Source of the DNA: Thelephora terrestris
Taxonomy: Eukaryota > Basidiomycota > Agaricomycetes > Thelephorales > Thelephoraceae
NCBI GenBank assembly: GCA_015956445.1
Contig: WIUZ02000001.1
Coordinates: forward strand, 4,216,001 to 4,280,000
Length of the DNA: 64,000 nt
Direction of reading: 5' to 3'
Shown piece after piece: positions 22,538 to 33,195 of the stretch (its first letter is position 1; each line of letters begins with the position of its first letter). The notes beneath the pieces are model-generated. The model was given only the letters and a program-made list of their open reading frames with translations. It was not told the origin of the DNA and searched no databases. The position numbers and the translations under genes are program-made.

Positions 22538-25120
22538 ACCACTCTCGAACGGACTCTCGTTTATGGTCCCAAATGGAAATCTGCAGGAGCACCTCGCCCA
22601 CTGCTCAGTGAAGAAACTGACGACAGAGGTTTGTTTTCATCATCCCTCTCCTTCACTGACGCTGATTCTTGCCAATTAGATCAATACCTGTGGTTCCAAT
22701 TTCAATGCGGTCAGCCAGGCTTACACGAAGAATGCAAGGGGATACGCGGTCACAGGTGTTGGGGCTGTTGACTGTGCTCGGCATGGGTTCAAGCGACCAA
22801 ACGGCATCATTGATCTCCAGAAGGGCGAACGGTACGTCCTCCATTCAATCATTCTCATTGAGTGCCTGTTCTGATTGATGTGATAGCTATTCAAATATGG
22901 ACTTCGCGCTTCTATCAACGCTGATCCCGTCATTGAATGCCGGGATCTCCCGAGTCTTGATATCGTACGACATCGGTTGCCAGTGGCACAAGAACATCCA
23001 GAACCGCATCAATGCCTATGCCGCCTTCCCTCCCCTCCAACTATCAGGTCTTGAATACTGGAGGGTCGTCGTCCCCAAGTTCCATATCTCCGGCCACGGA
23101 GCCGAGTGTCAAGCCCTTTTTAACCTTTCTTATACAAAGTGGGCTGGACGGATGGACGGCGAGCGGATCGAGAGCGGGTGGGCTCAGTCTACCAGCATGG
23201 CAACCTGGACCCGGGAGAGCGGTCCAAATGCTCGTCGCAACATCCTTGACGACCACTGGAATGCTTTCAATTGGTTGAAACTCCTGGGACTTCGTGTGTC
23301 CTGTCCACCTTTCCTTTGATGACACACTCTCTAACGCTTTCCCCTAGGTACCTCCTTGGAAAAGAACCTTCGACGGTCACTTGCTTGGAGCAGATCCCAG
23401 CGAGAGGTTGCAAACCTTGTTTCTCGGAGCTACTCACCCGAAACTGTTGATGTGTGGCGCAAGATGCGAGACAAGTTTGACCTTGACCAATCCAAGCCTA
23501 ACCCATACAAGGAAGTTGAAAACCGTTCGTCGCTCCCCTTTGACAGACACTTTCTCTACTGATCTATTACCAGGCACCACTATGAAACAGCTAAAGCTAG
23601 CACTATTGAAAGAGGAGGCGGCAGAGTTAACAGAGCACGGGCCGTCCCCACACAAGGTTTCGGCGGGAGCATTCTTTGACAAGGCCATCATGATCGAGAA
23701 CCGTCGGTAAGCACCACCCTCCCCCCTCTCTCCGCTACGCGCACTAACCAATTAACATAGACGCACACTTGCGGCGAGAGAGAAGGCGAAGATTACCACT
23801 GCTCGTGCCAATGCCGAAGCTCAGGGACTTCGCAACTTGCTGTCAAAGGACCTCCTCGAACTGCGGAAGTCTCAGCAGATCTACATGCCTGGCCTAGGTC
23901 CTCTTCCTGAAGGCGAGGATGAGTTGGACGAATCAATCAAGCTACAGCTTCCATCTGAGCTATCCGAAGACGAGCGAGCCGCATGGTGTCTCCCGGGTAT
24001 CCCCAGCCTCGAGTTCCGTTTTCGGTATGCACAAGCCGACGATAGCCTCTCCCAGATACGCCGCCTTCGCCGGTTGCTGCAGAACGTCCAGGACCAGAAT
24101 GCTAAGCACCCAAGCCAGACCCAACGAAGCATCAGTCGTAGTAAGGGCATATTCGATGGACTTGCAAGTAGGGTTCGCCGCGCTGCGAAGCAGTACCGCC
24201 ATTCCCGTCGGGCAATGATGGCTCTCGATCCCTCTGAGCAGCTCAGTCCCGCATGGAAGGACCGTTTTCGAGAACTGGAGGACGCCGATCTTCGGGGACC
24301 GGGCCGCGAGTCTTACGAGAAGTCAGAGGGGAAGTTCCAGCCATCCTGGATTTGGATGGTTCCGCAATCTGCTGGCAACACCTCAAATGATGGGACTCGC
24401 GGGACTCACCTGAACAACGCAACCCCTGGTCCCCCCTCCACCGCTTCGGATGACCCGACAACGGCTGACGCGATCCCCAGTCCTCCCTCCGCCCCCGCAG
24501 AGGATCTGGAAGTTGTCAACTCCATGCGTGTTCATTGGTCAAAGTGTCAGGCACGAGCAGAGCGATACGAAGAAGAGGTTGCGCTGACAGTCGAGGAAAT
24601 GGGACGCACTCTTCGCTACTTTGAGTGGAAGAAATCACAGTGGCTCTCTCTGCAATCCTGTCGGGAGCAGACAGATTCTCCTCCCCCCGTCGACATTCAA
24701 CGTGGGCTGCATGCATATGCCTGTCACCAGGCACACATCTACGAGGTGTTGATCACATCCTTTGTCGGCTGGTGGCGAAAACTCCTTGTTCCCCACAACC
24801 TTGGCTCTGAGTGGCTCCATCTTATTCCTATTGTCGTTGACCCTCTTTCCCTCGGACCGTCTCGTGGCCATTCTCAGCAAACAGCGAAACCCGGCCTCAT
24901 CCCGGCCAGTGACCCGTCCAATCAACCAGATTGCCCACCTCCCTCGTTCCTTGCCACCCCGCCCTCGTTCCTTTCCACCCCGCCCGGCGCTGATATGGGG
25001 ATTGATCCGCCCGTGGAGGAAGACGACGATGGTGGCATTGACAGTGATGGCATTGACGATGCTGATGATGACGACGACTACGTCAGTGACGAATGGGAGG
25101 GATCTGATTTTGAGGACTGA

Positions 25121-25825
25121 CTAGCAGGATATGACCCTTCGCGCACTACATTACCTACTACCACAATTGCCTGTTTACTATTTCTTGAGTACCACGACCT
25201 CCGGTAGAGGTCTGAATGAAATCTTCTTGTTCTTGACTTGACACCGGCCGGATGAGCAAACGTGGGAAAATATCTAATAAGCGCCGCACTTGGGTAAGTT
25301 GCGCTTTTGCCCTACGAGCGCTTAGGACTTGTGAAATCTCACTCGTTTTCTTCGGGCGCTTGCAACGTCTATTTTTAGAAAGGTGAGGTTTGGAAGGCCA
25401 CGGAGAGGGCGTCCCACATCGTCAAAATTTAGCACTAAAAATAAATACACGTGTGTCGTCCAGAACCCGGGAGCCTGCAACCTGCTCGCAACCCGCGAAA
25501 TCCCCCCACCGAGCCATCCAAAAAGGAAATGATCCCGCTTCTTCAGCGGGATCTCCCGAACCGTGCGATCAACTTTGCTGGGGTCTGGACGGTTCAATTC
25601 AGCACGGAACTGAATAGTTTTTAGCGGGATGAACTGTGTTTACCTTGCGCTATTCAGATATATATATATTATATATGTATTTCGTGTTTTTTTGCCGAAT
25701 AAAATTTCTGTTGCATAAAAAACCCCGTATATTTGTTATATAATGTATTTACAACATACATAAATACACAATAAAATGTAAATATTGAAGGGGACCCAGG
25801 ATGGTATCCGGGAATGTAATTGCCG
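25121..25825. other. KDZ 3' flank with hairpin and AT-rich tract
   Basis: No gene seen. A perfect 9-bp-stem hairpin lies at 25531-25553 (GATCCCGCT, five-base loop, AGCGGGATC), and a related GCGGGAT occurs again near 25623. An alternating AT tract with TATATATATATTATATAT lies at about 25658-25676. The right end of the KDZ transposon should be here, but I could not place it. Confidence 0.45.
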
Positions 25826-26180
25826 GGGAGCGGAATAGCCGAGGAGGTAGAAATGCTGGGAATAGCCGAGCAGGGGAATAGCCGACGAGGGGGAAAAGCC
25901 GAGGGAGGGGAAAAGCTGGGAATAGCCGAGCAGGGGAAAAGCCGAGGGAGGGGAATAGCCGACGAGAGGGAAAAGCCGACAAGGGGTAACAGCAGGATAG
26001 CCGACAAAGGGGGAAGGCAGAATAGCCGACGAAGGGGAAGGGAGGATAGCCGACGAGGGGGAAAGGCAGAATAGCCGACGAGGGGAAGGGAGGATAGCCG
26101 ACGAGGGAGGAAGGGAGGATAGCCGACGAGGGGGAAAGGCAGAATAGCCGACGAAGGGGAAGGGAGGATAGCCGACGAGG
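25826..26180. repeat. Purine-rich minisatellite
   Basis: Tandem array of imperfect units with the core AATAGCCGACGAGGGG. In the distal half the period is about 47-50 bp made of two similar halves (one ending AAAGGCAG, one ending AAGGGAGG). The plus strand is strongly G/A-biased. Frames on the minus strand stay open (208 and 166 codons) only because the repeat lacks stops there; they are not genes. Confidence 0.85.
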
Positions 26181-26539
26181 CTGCCGCGTCATGAGAATTC
26201 GCACGGTTGCAACGGCCAGGGGAGGTTGTTTTGACGGGAGGGAGGGCAAGGGAAGCGAGGGGAAGCGAGGGGTTGCCGTGTGATGGACAATTCACACGGT
26301 TGCAACACCTGGGAGCACCAGATCAGCCGAGGATTATTGCCGATCAGCCAAAAACCCGCCTGCCCGAATGGGAACCCCTCGTGGGAACCACCCATCAACC
26401 ATACCCGGCTGTAGGGAGTAGTAAAACTCGTCCTCAGCCAAGGGAGGGCAGCAGGAGTCTTTTTACTCTTCATATGGGAGTTCTTATTACTCACGTTCGA
26501 AGAAACTCGTAATTAGTAATACTAAAATCATAAGGACAG
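26181..26539. other. No gene; short duplicated motif
   Basis: A motif ending ATTC(G/A)CACGGTTGCAAC occurs at about 26195-26212 and again at about 26290-26306. The rest is without features up to the G-alpha-like gene. Confidence 0.4.
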
Positions 26540-28025
26540 TTGATCCTCGACACAATGAATCAGGCAATGGAAGACCAACGTGAACGAATTCAACCTCAGC
26601 TAGTGTCCCCCTTGTCGCCGTCTGATCATCGTAAACCCCTGGATGGTGGTGTGCAGGATCTTGATTTCTCGGAAAAGCATCGTTTACTGCGGTTACGGCT
26701 CAAACCTTTGGCTCGAGTCCAGCAGGATCTCGAGTATCTTGGCTCCATTATGATTCCTGATCGCGTTGGGCCGACGTTACGGGCCGCGTTCCATTCCATG
26801 GAGACCAAACCACCCAAATCCCCGTGTGAAACACGATCTTCTGCGTCGACCGGTAATGCCTGGAAGACCAATTTATCGGAAAGTCTTGACAAGTTCCCCG
26901 AAAAGGAATTCCTTGAGGATCTCCAAGCCACTATGAAGGTTCTCTATCCTTGCAAATCTGACATTAAACAGCTCTGGACAGACCCAGTTGTTCAGTGCAT
27001 TCTCAACGAGAAGAAAACAAAATTGGAGCACCCTGAACTGTAAGTCACTGATGGTTTACGCCACCCCAGTCAAAACTCACCTGGAGCCTCTAGCTACATG
27101 GACGATGTTGATCGGTTGTTGGCGGTCGATTATCAGCCCTCACATCAGGACGCTGTCAAGGCAAGGCTTAACGCTGTCGGTGTTCAGGAATACCACTTCA
27201 GCATTCCCTGTGGTGGTATGTCTACAAGGTTTGATGCCACCGTGACACATTTCCAAGCCCTTTGTCAGACCAAGGGAACCAAGATTTTATTTTATATGAA
27301 ATCAGCGGTTTGCGAACAAACGTAAGCCCGGTCCTGCCTCTTAACCTTGTGCCTTCTGACAACAACACGAATTGGTGGTAGCGACACGCCTGGTGTTCAT
27401 ACTTCGACAACGTCAATTCCATCGCTTTTCTCGTTCCGGTGAACTGCTTTGACCGGACCCTGGAGGAAGACCCAAGTGTGAACCATTTGGAGGACGACTT
27501 GCTTGCGTGGAAGCATATTTGCAACTGCGAGGTCCTGAAAAGCGTCCAGCTTATCCTGTACGTGACCCTCCAACTATATCAGCCAAGTCTTGGTTCATTC
27601 CTCAGGCCTTTCGCAGCATCCTTACCAAAATCGATTTGTTGAAGGAGAAGTTAGGGTCTGGGATCCGCTTCAGCAAATATGTTACAAGCTATGGAAGCCG
27701 TCCGAACGACGTTCCTTCCATAACTTCTTGTGAGATCCTGAGATGGCTCACTCTGGTCCGTCACTGATTTCGGAACACGGTACAGACTTGCAGGAACACT
27801 TTAAAACCATTCACAGAAACTCCGGAAGGCAACGACCGCTCCGCTGCTTCCTAAAATCATCCGTCGTGCGCCACCTCTTTCTAGACTTGTAGTTCTACTG
27901 CCACTGACATTTGATGCGGATACAACGGACAGGACACAGTGGTGATGACGAAGATAATCATGGCTGTCAACGAGGGGATCCTGTACGAGAATCTCAAGAG
28001 GGAAAATATCATTGAGGCGTAACTG
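26540..28025 (+). pseudogene. G-protein alpha-like gene, P-loop exon missing, degenerate switches
   Basis: Exons fit as about 26540-27039, 27094-27215, 27269-27321, 27382-27557, 27617-27729 and a last one from about 27784. The protein follows the basidiomycete-specific G-alpha layout: LRLRLKPLARVQQDLE, CKSDIKQLWTDPVVQ, MDDVDRLL...RLNAVGVQEYHF, ILYEISGLRTN (the DVGG(S/Q)R switch II position), WCSYFDNVNSIAFLVPVNCFD, LILTKIDLLKEKL (the NKxD position) and a terminal helix VNEGILYENLKREN. No P-loop lies upstream. The switch reads EISG instead of DxxG, and NKxD reads TKID. GTP binding is therefore doubtful. The last exons are decayed and duplicated immediately downstream. An orphan N-terminal fragment of the same family is at 5188. 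Confidence 0.7.
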
Positions 28026-28324
28026 CTTGTGAGATCCTAGGGTGGTTCGCTTTGGTTCGTTACTGATTTTGGAACACGATACAGACCTGCAACAACATTT
28101 TAAATCTATTCACAGAAACTCCGGAAGGAAACGACCGCTCCGCTGCTTCCTAGAATCATCCCTCGTGCGCCACCTCTTTATAGACTTGTAGTTCTACTCC
28201 CACTGACATTTGATGCGGATACAACGGACAGGACACAGTGGTGATGACGAAGATAATCATGGCTGTCAACGAGGGGATCCTGTACGAGAATCTCAAGAGG
28301 GAAAACATCATTGAGGAAGGAACA
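27727..28324 (+). repeat. Tandem duplication of the 3' end of the G-alpha-like gene
   Basis: 27727-28025 and 28026-28324 are two direct copies of about 299 bp, each beginning CTTGTGAGATCCT and each containing the last intron and the terminal exon (ending in the VNEGILYENLKREN coding stretch). They differ by scattered substitutions. Confidence 0.85.
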
Positions 28325-28604
28325 ACCGAGTGAGGCTACCAACGAGGAGTCCATTCGCTTATCTCAACAAATCCCGTGTTGTGACTTTTGAAAATTTACG
28401 CACCTACTTGAAGCAAACGGCAAAGTAACAACTGGTAGCGAGAGTGGGCACAAGCTCGAATCAAGGAACACCAAAGACAAGTGGTCATCTGAAACACAGC
28501 TTTTCCGCACACACCCCCAATCATCATAGTAATCATCGGGCTCAGGCCTGTCTCGAATCTGGACTACAAAATGAATGCGTAATTCGCCACCGATACACGT
28601 ATCG
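28325..28604. other. Short spacer, nothing recognised
   Basis: About 280 bp between the duplicated G-alpha end and the convergent BTB copy C. No exon or repeat is supported. Confidence 0.4.
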
Positions 28605-31452
28605 CTACTTGAACTTCTTGCGGCAGTTGGCACAAACCTTGACATTTTCGGCCCTAATGGTCCCACAACCAACACACCGCATGACGCTCGACGATCTGGG
28701 ACACGAAGTACAGTAGACGCCAGACTTCAAACTGCACCGATATCGTTTGACGCCGCAACCCATGCACACCAACTCCACAACGACCTCTGATGGAGGTGGG
28801 TTTGTCTTGATTTCCGGTGGAGGTTCTTCACGTTGCACCACCTCGGGCCTCGCTACGGGTTTCGGAAGAGTCGATGACGCTAATGACGCTTCGGCCTTGA
28901 CGGGGGCCGGTGCAGTCCTCGCGAGGTAATGGGCGATGAAATTATACGACTGAGGCTGTGGTTGCGGTGCGGGAGCAGGAGTAGGGGTGGGAGGTTGTAC
29001 TTGTTGAATGGGTACTTTCGGCGTCTTGCTGCTTCCCGTAGGCTGGTGTGTAGCATCTGGTTGTGAGCCGTTATTCTTGGCCTTCGCGAGTATCCTCTTA
29101 CGACGTTCCTGGATGGACCTCTCAAGGATCAACTCCAGGGCCGCCGTACGGTGCAGGTGTTCACCTGAGGAGGAGCCCTCAATGATGTACGAGATCAAAG
29201 CACCGTCGACCAAAGGTTTCAGCTTCGACTGAAAAAGTTCGTGTTCCATTTCTCTGATATCCTTGTACCTATCACGTAGAAGTCACTTCTGCGACGAACT
29301 GTCGTGAGTCGTTGAGAACGCACTCCGCAGTGAAAGGGGAGAACAGTTCTTCTATAATGTTGTTCTCGTCAAGTTTTGACTGGATATCCTTGAAGGCAGT
29401 ATCACAGAGTTCTGCTAATCCAACCTAAAGAACACGATCAGTGACCGTATCGCCCAGAAGTAGTACAAGACAAACCTTGTTCGCTAGGCGATAAACGGAC
29501 TTGGGAGAACATGGCTCAACCGTAACAGCGCCAGGGGGTGTCGCACCGAGCCCTTCATGATCCCGCGGCAACTTCTTTTCATCTTCAGAGGAATCATTCT
29601 CGGTCTCCTTCTTCGAGGTCACACCTTGAGAACTGATGGAGGCAAAATTTATCTGGCTGGTGTACACGTAAAGAAATATGGCACTCCAGCTGTACCAAGG
29701 GGTTGGCAGAGCGCACATACGTGGTTGTTGATGACTCACGTCTTTGCCGCCCCGCAATTCAACAGAAGTACGGGATCGATCGGCAAGTCCGGGGGTGTAG
29801 GGTTCTCCAGGATGCTGGAAGGAGCAAGGTAAGCTCACGACGATCGGAAAGCAGCGGGCCAACAAACCATTTCGAGCGTGGGTAGCGCACTGTGGACTCC
29901 CCTTGATTACGCTCTCTGTCGTCAACATCACTATCATAACCATCAGCACATTGGATTGTCCCTTTCCGTGCCCTAAGCTTTGAAGAACCTAGGATGTCGG
30001 GTCAGCATTTGATACACGCATGACATGAATAAAAGGCTTACATGCCATTAGCTTGAACATGAAATCGCCGCCAACCGTGCTGCAGAAATATATTGGTCGG
30101 ATCTCGGGCGGTCCAGTAGATGATCTCGATTCTACTGCGTAGAACTGGGAATCGAGGAACGTGCCACTGGTCAGAGAACTGATGAGCGCCCTCTTGAGTC
30201 CAGCCCAGCCAGAGCCGATCACCTGTGGGTCGGCGGACGCGGGTACCGTGAGGGGTGGTTCCCTAACAGACAGATCGCTCTCCATGAGCTCATAAAGAGC
30301 TGGGATGATATGCTTCCCGTGCGGTAAATTTCCGTGGGTGTAACATTTGACCTTTTCCTTGAACGACGCTAAAGTTGATCCAGAGTCCGAGGACAACAGT
30401 ACACGTGCCAATTGCCTGAGCTCGAGCTCTCTTAACTCGGGGTACCTTTCATCCGGTAAGAAGTCAGACGGTCACAGTGGGAGCAGAGAACGAACCACGA
30501 AGTGTATTTACTGAACACTTCCTCGGTGATGTTGCACCTGGACAGATCTTGCTGGATTTGTCGTAACGCGAGTTTTTTTAACTCTGGAATGTCGAACTGC
30601 AAACAGCGTTAGTCCTGGTATTCGTACTGCAGGGTAGATAATCACTTTGTCGGCGAGTCTGTAGATGGATTTGGGTGAGGGTTTGGGGATTCCGTATGGT
30701 TCTGATATGGCTTCTTCAGCGCGGGCTTTGCGTCTTTCCGTGGATCCCCATGGCGCGAACCCAATCTCGTTTGTATACAAATAACGAAGCAATTCCTGGA
30801 ATCTGGCGCACGAAACTTTCAGTGCATATATTAGAAACGATGGGAGAAGGACAGACGTGATGAAGGCGACATCCTCGACGACGGCGACCTTGCCAGCGTG
30901 AGTAGAAGGAGGAAAATTTCTGGCATCGGATGAATCGGAGAGTAGTGAATCTAAGTCTGCGGCCGCCGCAGGGATAATGTCCGAAGAGTTGCTGCTCTTC
31001 ATGTCCAAGTTTTCGACAGTGACAAGCTCTGGATCACTCCCTGACTTCGCTGTTGCAGCTGTGGGTTCATCATCTGAAGCATAGTCGTCGTCATCGTCTT
31101 CGTCTGCCGCTGATTCAAGATCGCTGTCATCGTCGTAGTCGTAGCCGGTGGTGTAAGGCTTCCTATCTGCGGGGAACCTCGATCTTAAATTCTTTGTTTT
31201 AGTTCCGTTGAGCACTGTCAATGGGTCAGTCTAGGACCGAATGAGTGAAGGGAAAGATCGCACAGGCACCGAGTCGCGGTACGCGCTTTGCGACGTGTTC
31301 ATTAACGAAAAGCGCTTTCAGTCCCAATTCGGTCCCCCAACGCGACCAGGATTAGATCCACGCTTGGAAAAGACCCAAAACTTAGTGTCAACAAATGTTC
31401 CGGACGTGATTGAATCTTTCAAGGCCTCTTGCAAAGGAATTGGGATAGTCAT
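28605..31452 (-). CDS. BTB/POZ-domain protein, copy C (most complete)
   Basis: Minus strand, start near 31452 (MTIPIPLQEALKDSITSG). The first BTB-like unit runs to about 30480, with an acidic linker (residues such as YDYDDDSDLES near 31130), LLRYLYTNEIGFAPWGS, PSPKSIYRLADK and ALRQIQQDLSRCNITEEVFSK. The second unit (about 30410-29320) has SGTFLDSQFYAVESR, PCSPKSVYRLANK and LDENNIIEELFSPF. The tail (29249-28605) is Pro/Gln-rich and ends in three CxxC pairs within about 50 residues (CMGCG, CTSC, CVGCG...CANC), a zinc-ribbon-like end of which copies A and B keep only one pair. Compared with copy B, two bases are missing near 29280, which would break the frame unless an intron is used there. Several introns separate the blocks. 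Confidence 0.6.
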
Positions 31453-31809
31453 GGCCGAGGTTGTAACGTCCACAGTTCTTCAGGCGTTCGAGGCTCATGA
31501 GGAAGGCACGCGGTTTCGGTGAGGCAAAGCTCGGCGTCTATAGGCTACTTCGAACGGGTTGAATGCACCTTCTCTCATCTGGGGATCTCAACCGAACGTG
31601 TTTGGTCAGACGGTAACTTGTGGCTTTGAGTCGACTTGAAGCAACTTGAGAGTCGAGTTGGCCGCAGCGATCGTGTCACGTGCTCCCATCCGTCACTTCG
31701 TGTATCCCTTCCAATCAAGTTTAAACCTGATCCTTCTCTACAACCACCCTCAGGAACCGTGCTGACAGGCCCTCTCCACCCACGCTTTATTTCCTCCTCG
31801 TCAGAAACA
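31453..31809. other. Divergent spacer between BTB copy C and BOS1
   Basis: About 360 bp upstream of both genes, so it should hold both promoters. There is a CT-rich stretch before the BOS1 start. No TATA box is obvious. Confidence 0.4.
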
Positions 31810-32911
31810 ATGAATTCGCTATACACCCTCGGCGTGCGCCAAACAAACTCGATTCAAGCCGACTTGGAAAGGCTACGAACAGGAGATGCCAGCGCTTCCT
31901 TATTAGGTCTGTCACCTCTCTGGCCAACTTTCCAAGCCTTCAGTTGTCGCCCGAGGATTCGGGTTCTGGCTATTCGGCGTGACTTAGCATGAAGCCAGTG
32001 TACGCTCGCGGACTTTATCGGCTGACTATTCGGTTTTTCTTTTTTGCTTTTGCTTAGGGCAGATTTCCGCCTCATTAGCGGCAATGAACAGGACGGTGGA
32101 AGATTACGACTCTATGGCTAAGCGGGAGATGATCAAAGCCAAACAGGAGAAAGCTTTGATGTCCGTACATTCATCTCCTCCACGCAGTCGTGATGTGCAG
32201 CGTGCACTGACGACCCCCTTTCTTATGCGCCTTGCAGGCGCGTTCAAAAGTTCCGAAGCGACTACAACGAGTTCAAGGGCCAATTCGAACGGCTCAAAGC
32301 GGAGGTATCTGGTGTTCATCCCCAGATGACCATGCGCTTAACTGACTCCCGCCCCTGATCTACCTAGAAAAATGCAGCTGACCGGACAGAACTCCTGGGG
32401 GCATCGACATCCACCGCGCCTCACTCAGCAGGTACAAATTCATCCTCAGACGCACGACGCAGGTTCGCTCCAACGAACCCTTCAATGTCCTCCACCCCCA
32501 GCAACCGGTTCACATCCGAAGCTCCCGGCCTCTCCGAATCCCCCTTCTCACAACCACCAAACTTCATGGCCGCCTCCCGAGAAGATCACGCGCTGAGAGA
32601 ACACAGTTTTATTCAGAACACGGAGACCGCGTTAGATGATTTCATCGCGCAGGGGAGGGCGGTCCTGGACGATTTGGTGGATCAGCGGAACGTGTTGAAG
32701 GGCACTAAGAAGAGGCTGTTGGATGCTGCGAACACGTTGGGGATGAGTAGGGATGTTATCAATTGGATAGACCGAAGGAGGTTCGTATCTCGGCTTTGGG
32801 TCAATTGTTGGCTCTGACTTTCACACCAGCACGCAGGATATGTACATCTTCATCATTGGAGCTATCCTCACTTTCGTCTGCTTTTTCCTGATACTGAGGT
32901 ACTTCGGTTGA
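31810..32911 (+). CDS. BOS1: Golgi Qb-SNARE Bos1 / membrin
   Basis: Five exons in phase: 31810-31906, 32058-32160, 32238-32304, 32368-32780 and 32830-32911, giving 253 residues, normal for the family. The N-terminus MNSLYTLGVRQTNSIQADLE and the block MNRTVEDYDSMAKREMIKAK are the N-terminal helices. The SNARE motif is at about residues 160-225 with the central glutamine in LVDQRNVLKG. The C-terminal anchor is YIFIIGAILTFVCFFLILRY. Bos1 works with Sed5, Sec22 and Bet1 in fusion of ER-derived COPII vesicles with the Golgi; it sits in the Golgi membrane facing the cytosol. The second intron uses a GTCCGT donor. COG3, another Golgi-traffic gene, lies 16 kb downstream; there is no sign that they are linked functionally. 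Confidence 0.95.
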
Positions 32912-33195
32912 TTTTAACTTCCTTGTCATCGTTTGGCTACCATCTGTTGAGGCGAACATGGATGCGTGTGAGCTTCGTTTGCTTTTTCTCCTGCGGTTCA
33001 ACGTTTGTTTCTATGTTCAATATCCGAGCTTTCTTTGCCTCCCTATGTATCCTTATGTTATTATACCTGTGGGCTGTCCTGTTCAGTTCTAATTTCGGAT
33101 CCACGGTCCTTAGAGGAGTTCATGGTTGTCAATATATGCGGTAGTCTAAGCCAACGGACTCCCCCAGCGCTGACATACAAGAACTCTACCTACAA

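Larger units (their letters stand above)
14587..25120 (+). pseudogene. KDZ (Kyakuja-type) transposase interrupted by two elements
   Basis: Exons read 14587-14862, 14925-15137, 15187-15419 | insertion | 18723-18867, 18922 to about 19090, about 19155-19234 | insertion | 22543-22628, 22680-22831, 22887-23293, 23348-23524, 23574-23706 and 23761-25120. The N-terminal part has the Cys cluster CETCGTSDAPYRCPDC typical of CxC2-type KDZ proteins. The central part has SMDANFKLKQKDRG, GVGAVDCARHGFKRPNG and LISYDIGCQWHKN, the signature blocks of the KDZ catalytic core (aspartates in MDANF and YDIGCQW). The C-terminus is the usual long helical region and an acidic tail. Excising each insertion together with one target copy gives an unbroken frame across both joints (RWFPA-SWSRPGTAF and SDPPL-SNGLSF). 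I found no other stop or frameshift, so the gene was probably intact until the insertions. Confidence 0.88.

Noticed and set aside
25669-26295. Long minus-strand frames of 208 and 166 codons
   Set aside because: They are produced by the minisatellite, which lacks stop codons in two frames; translation is a simple repeat.
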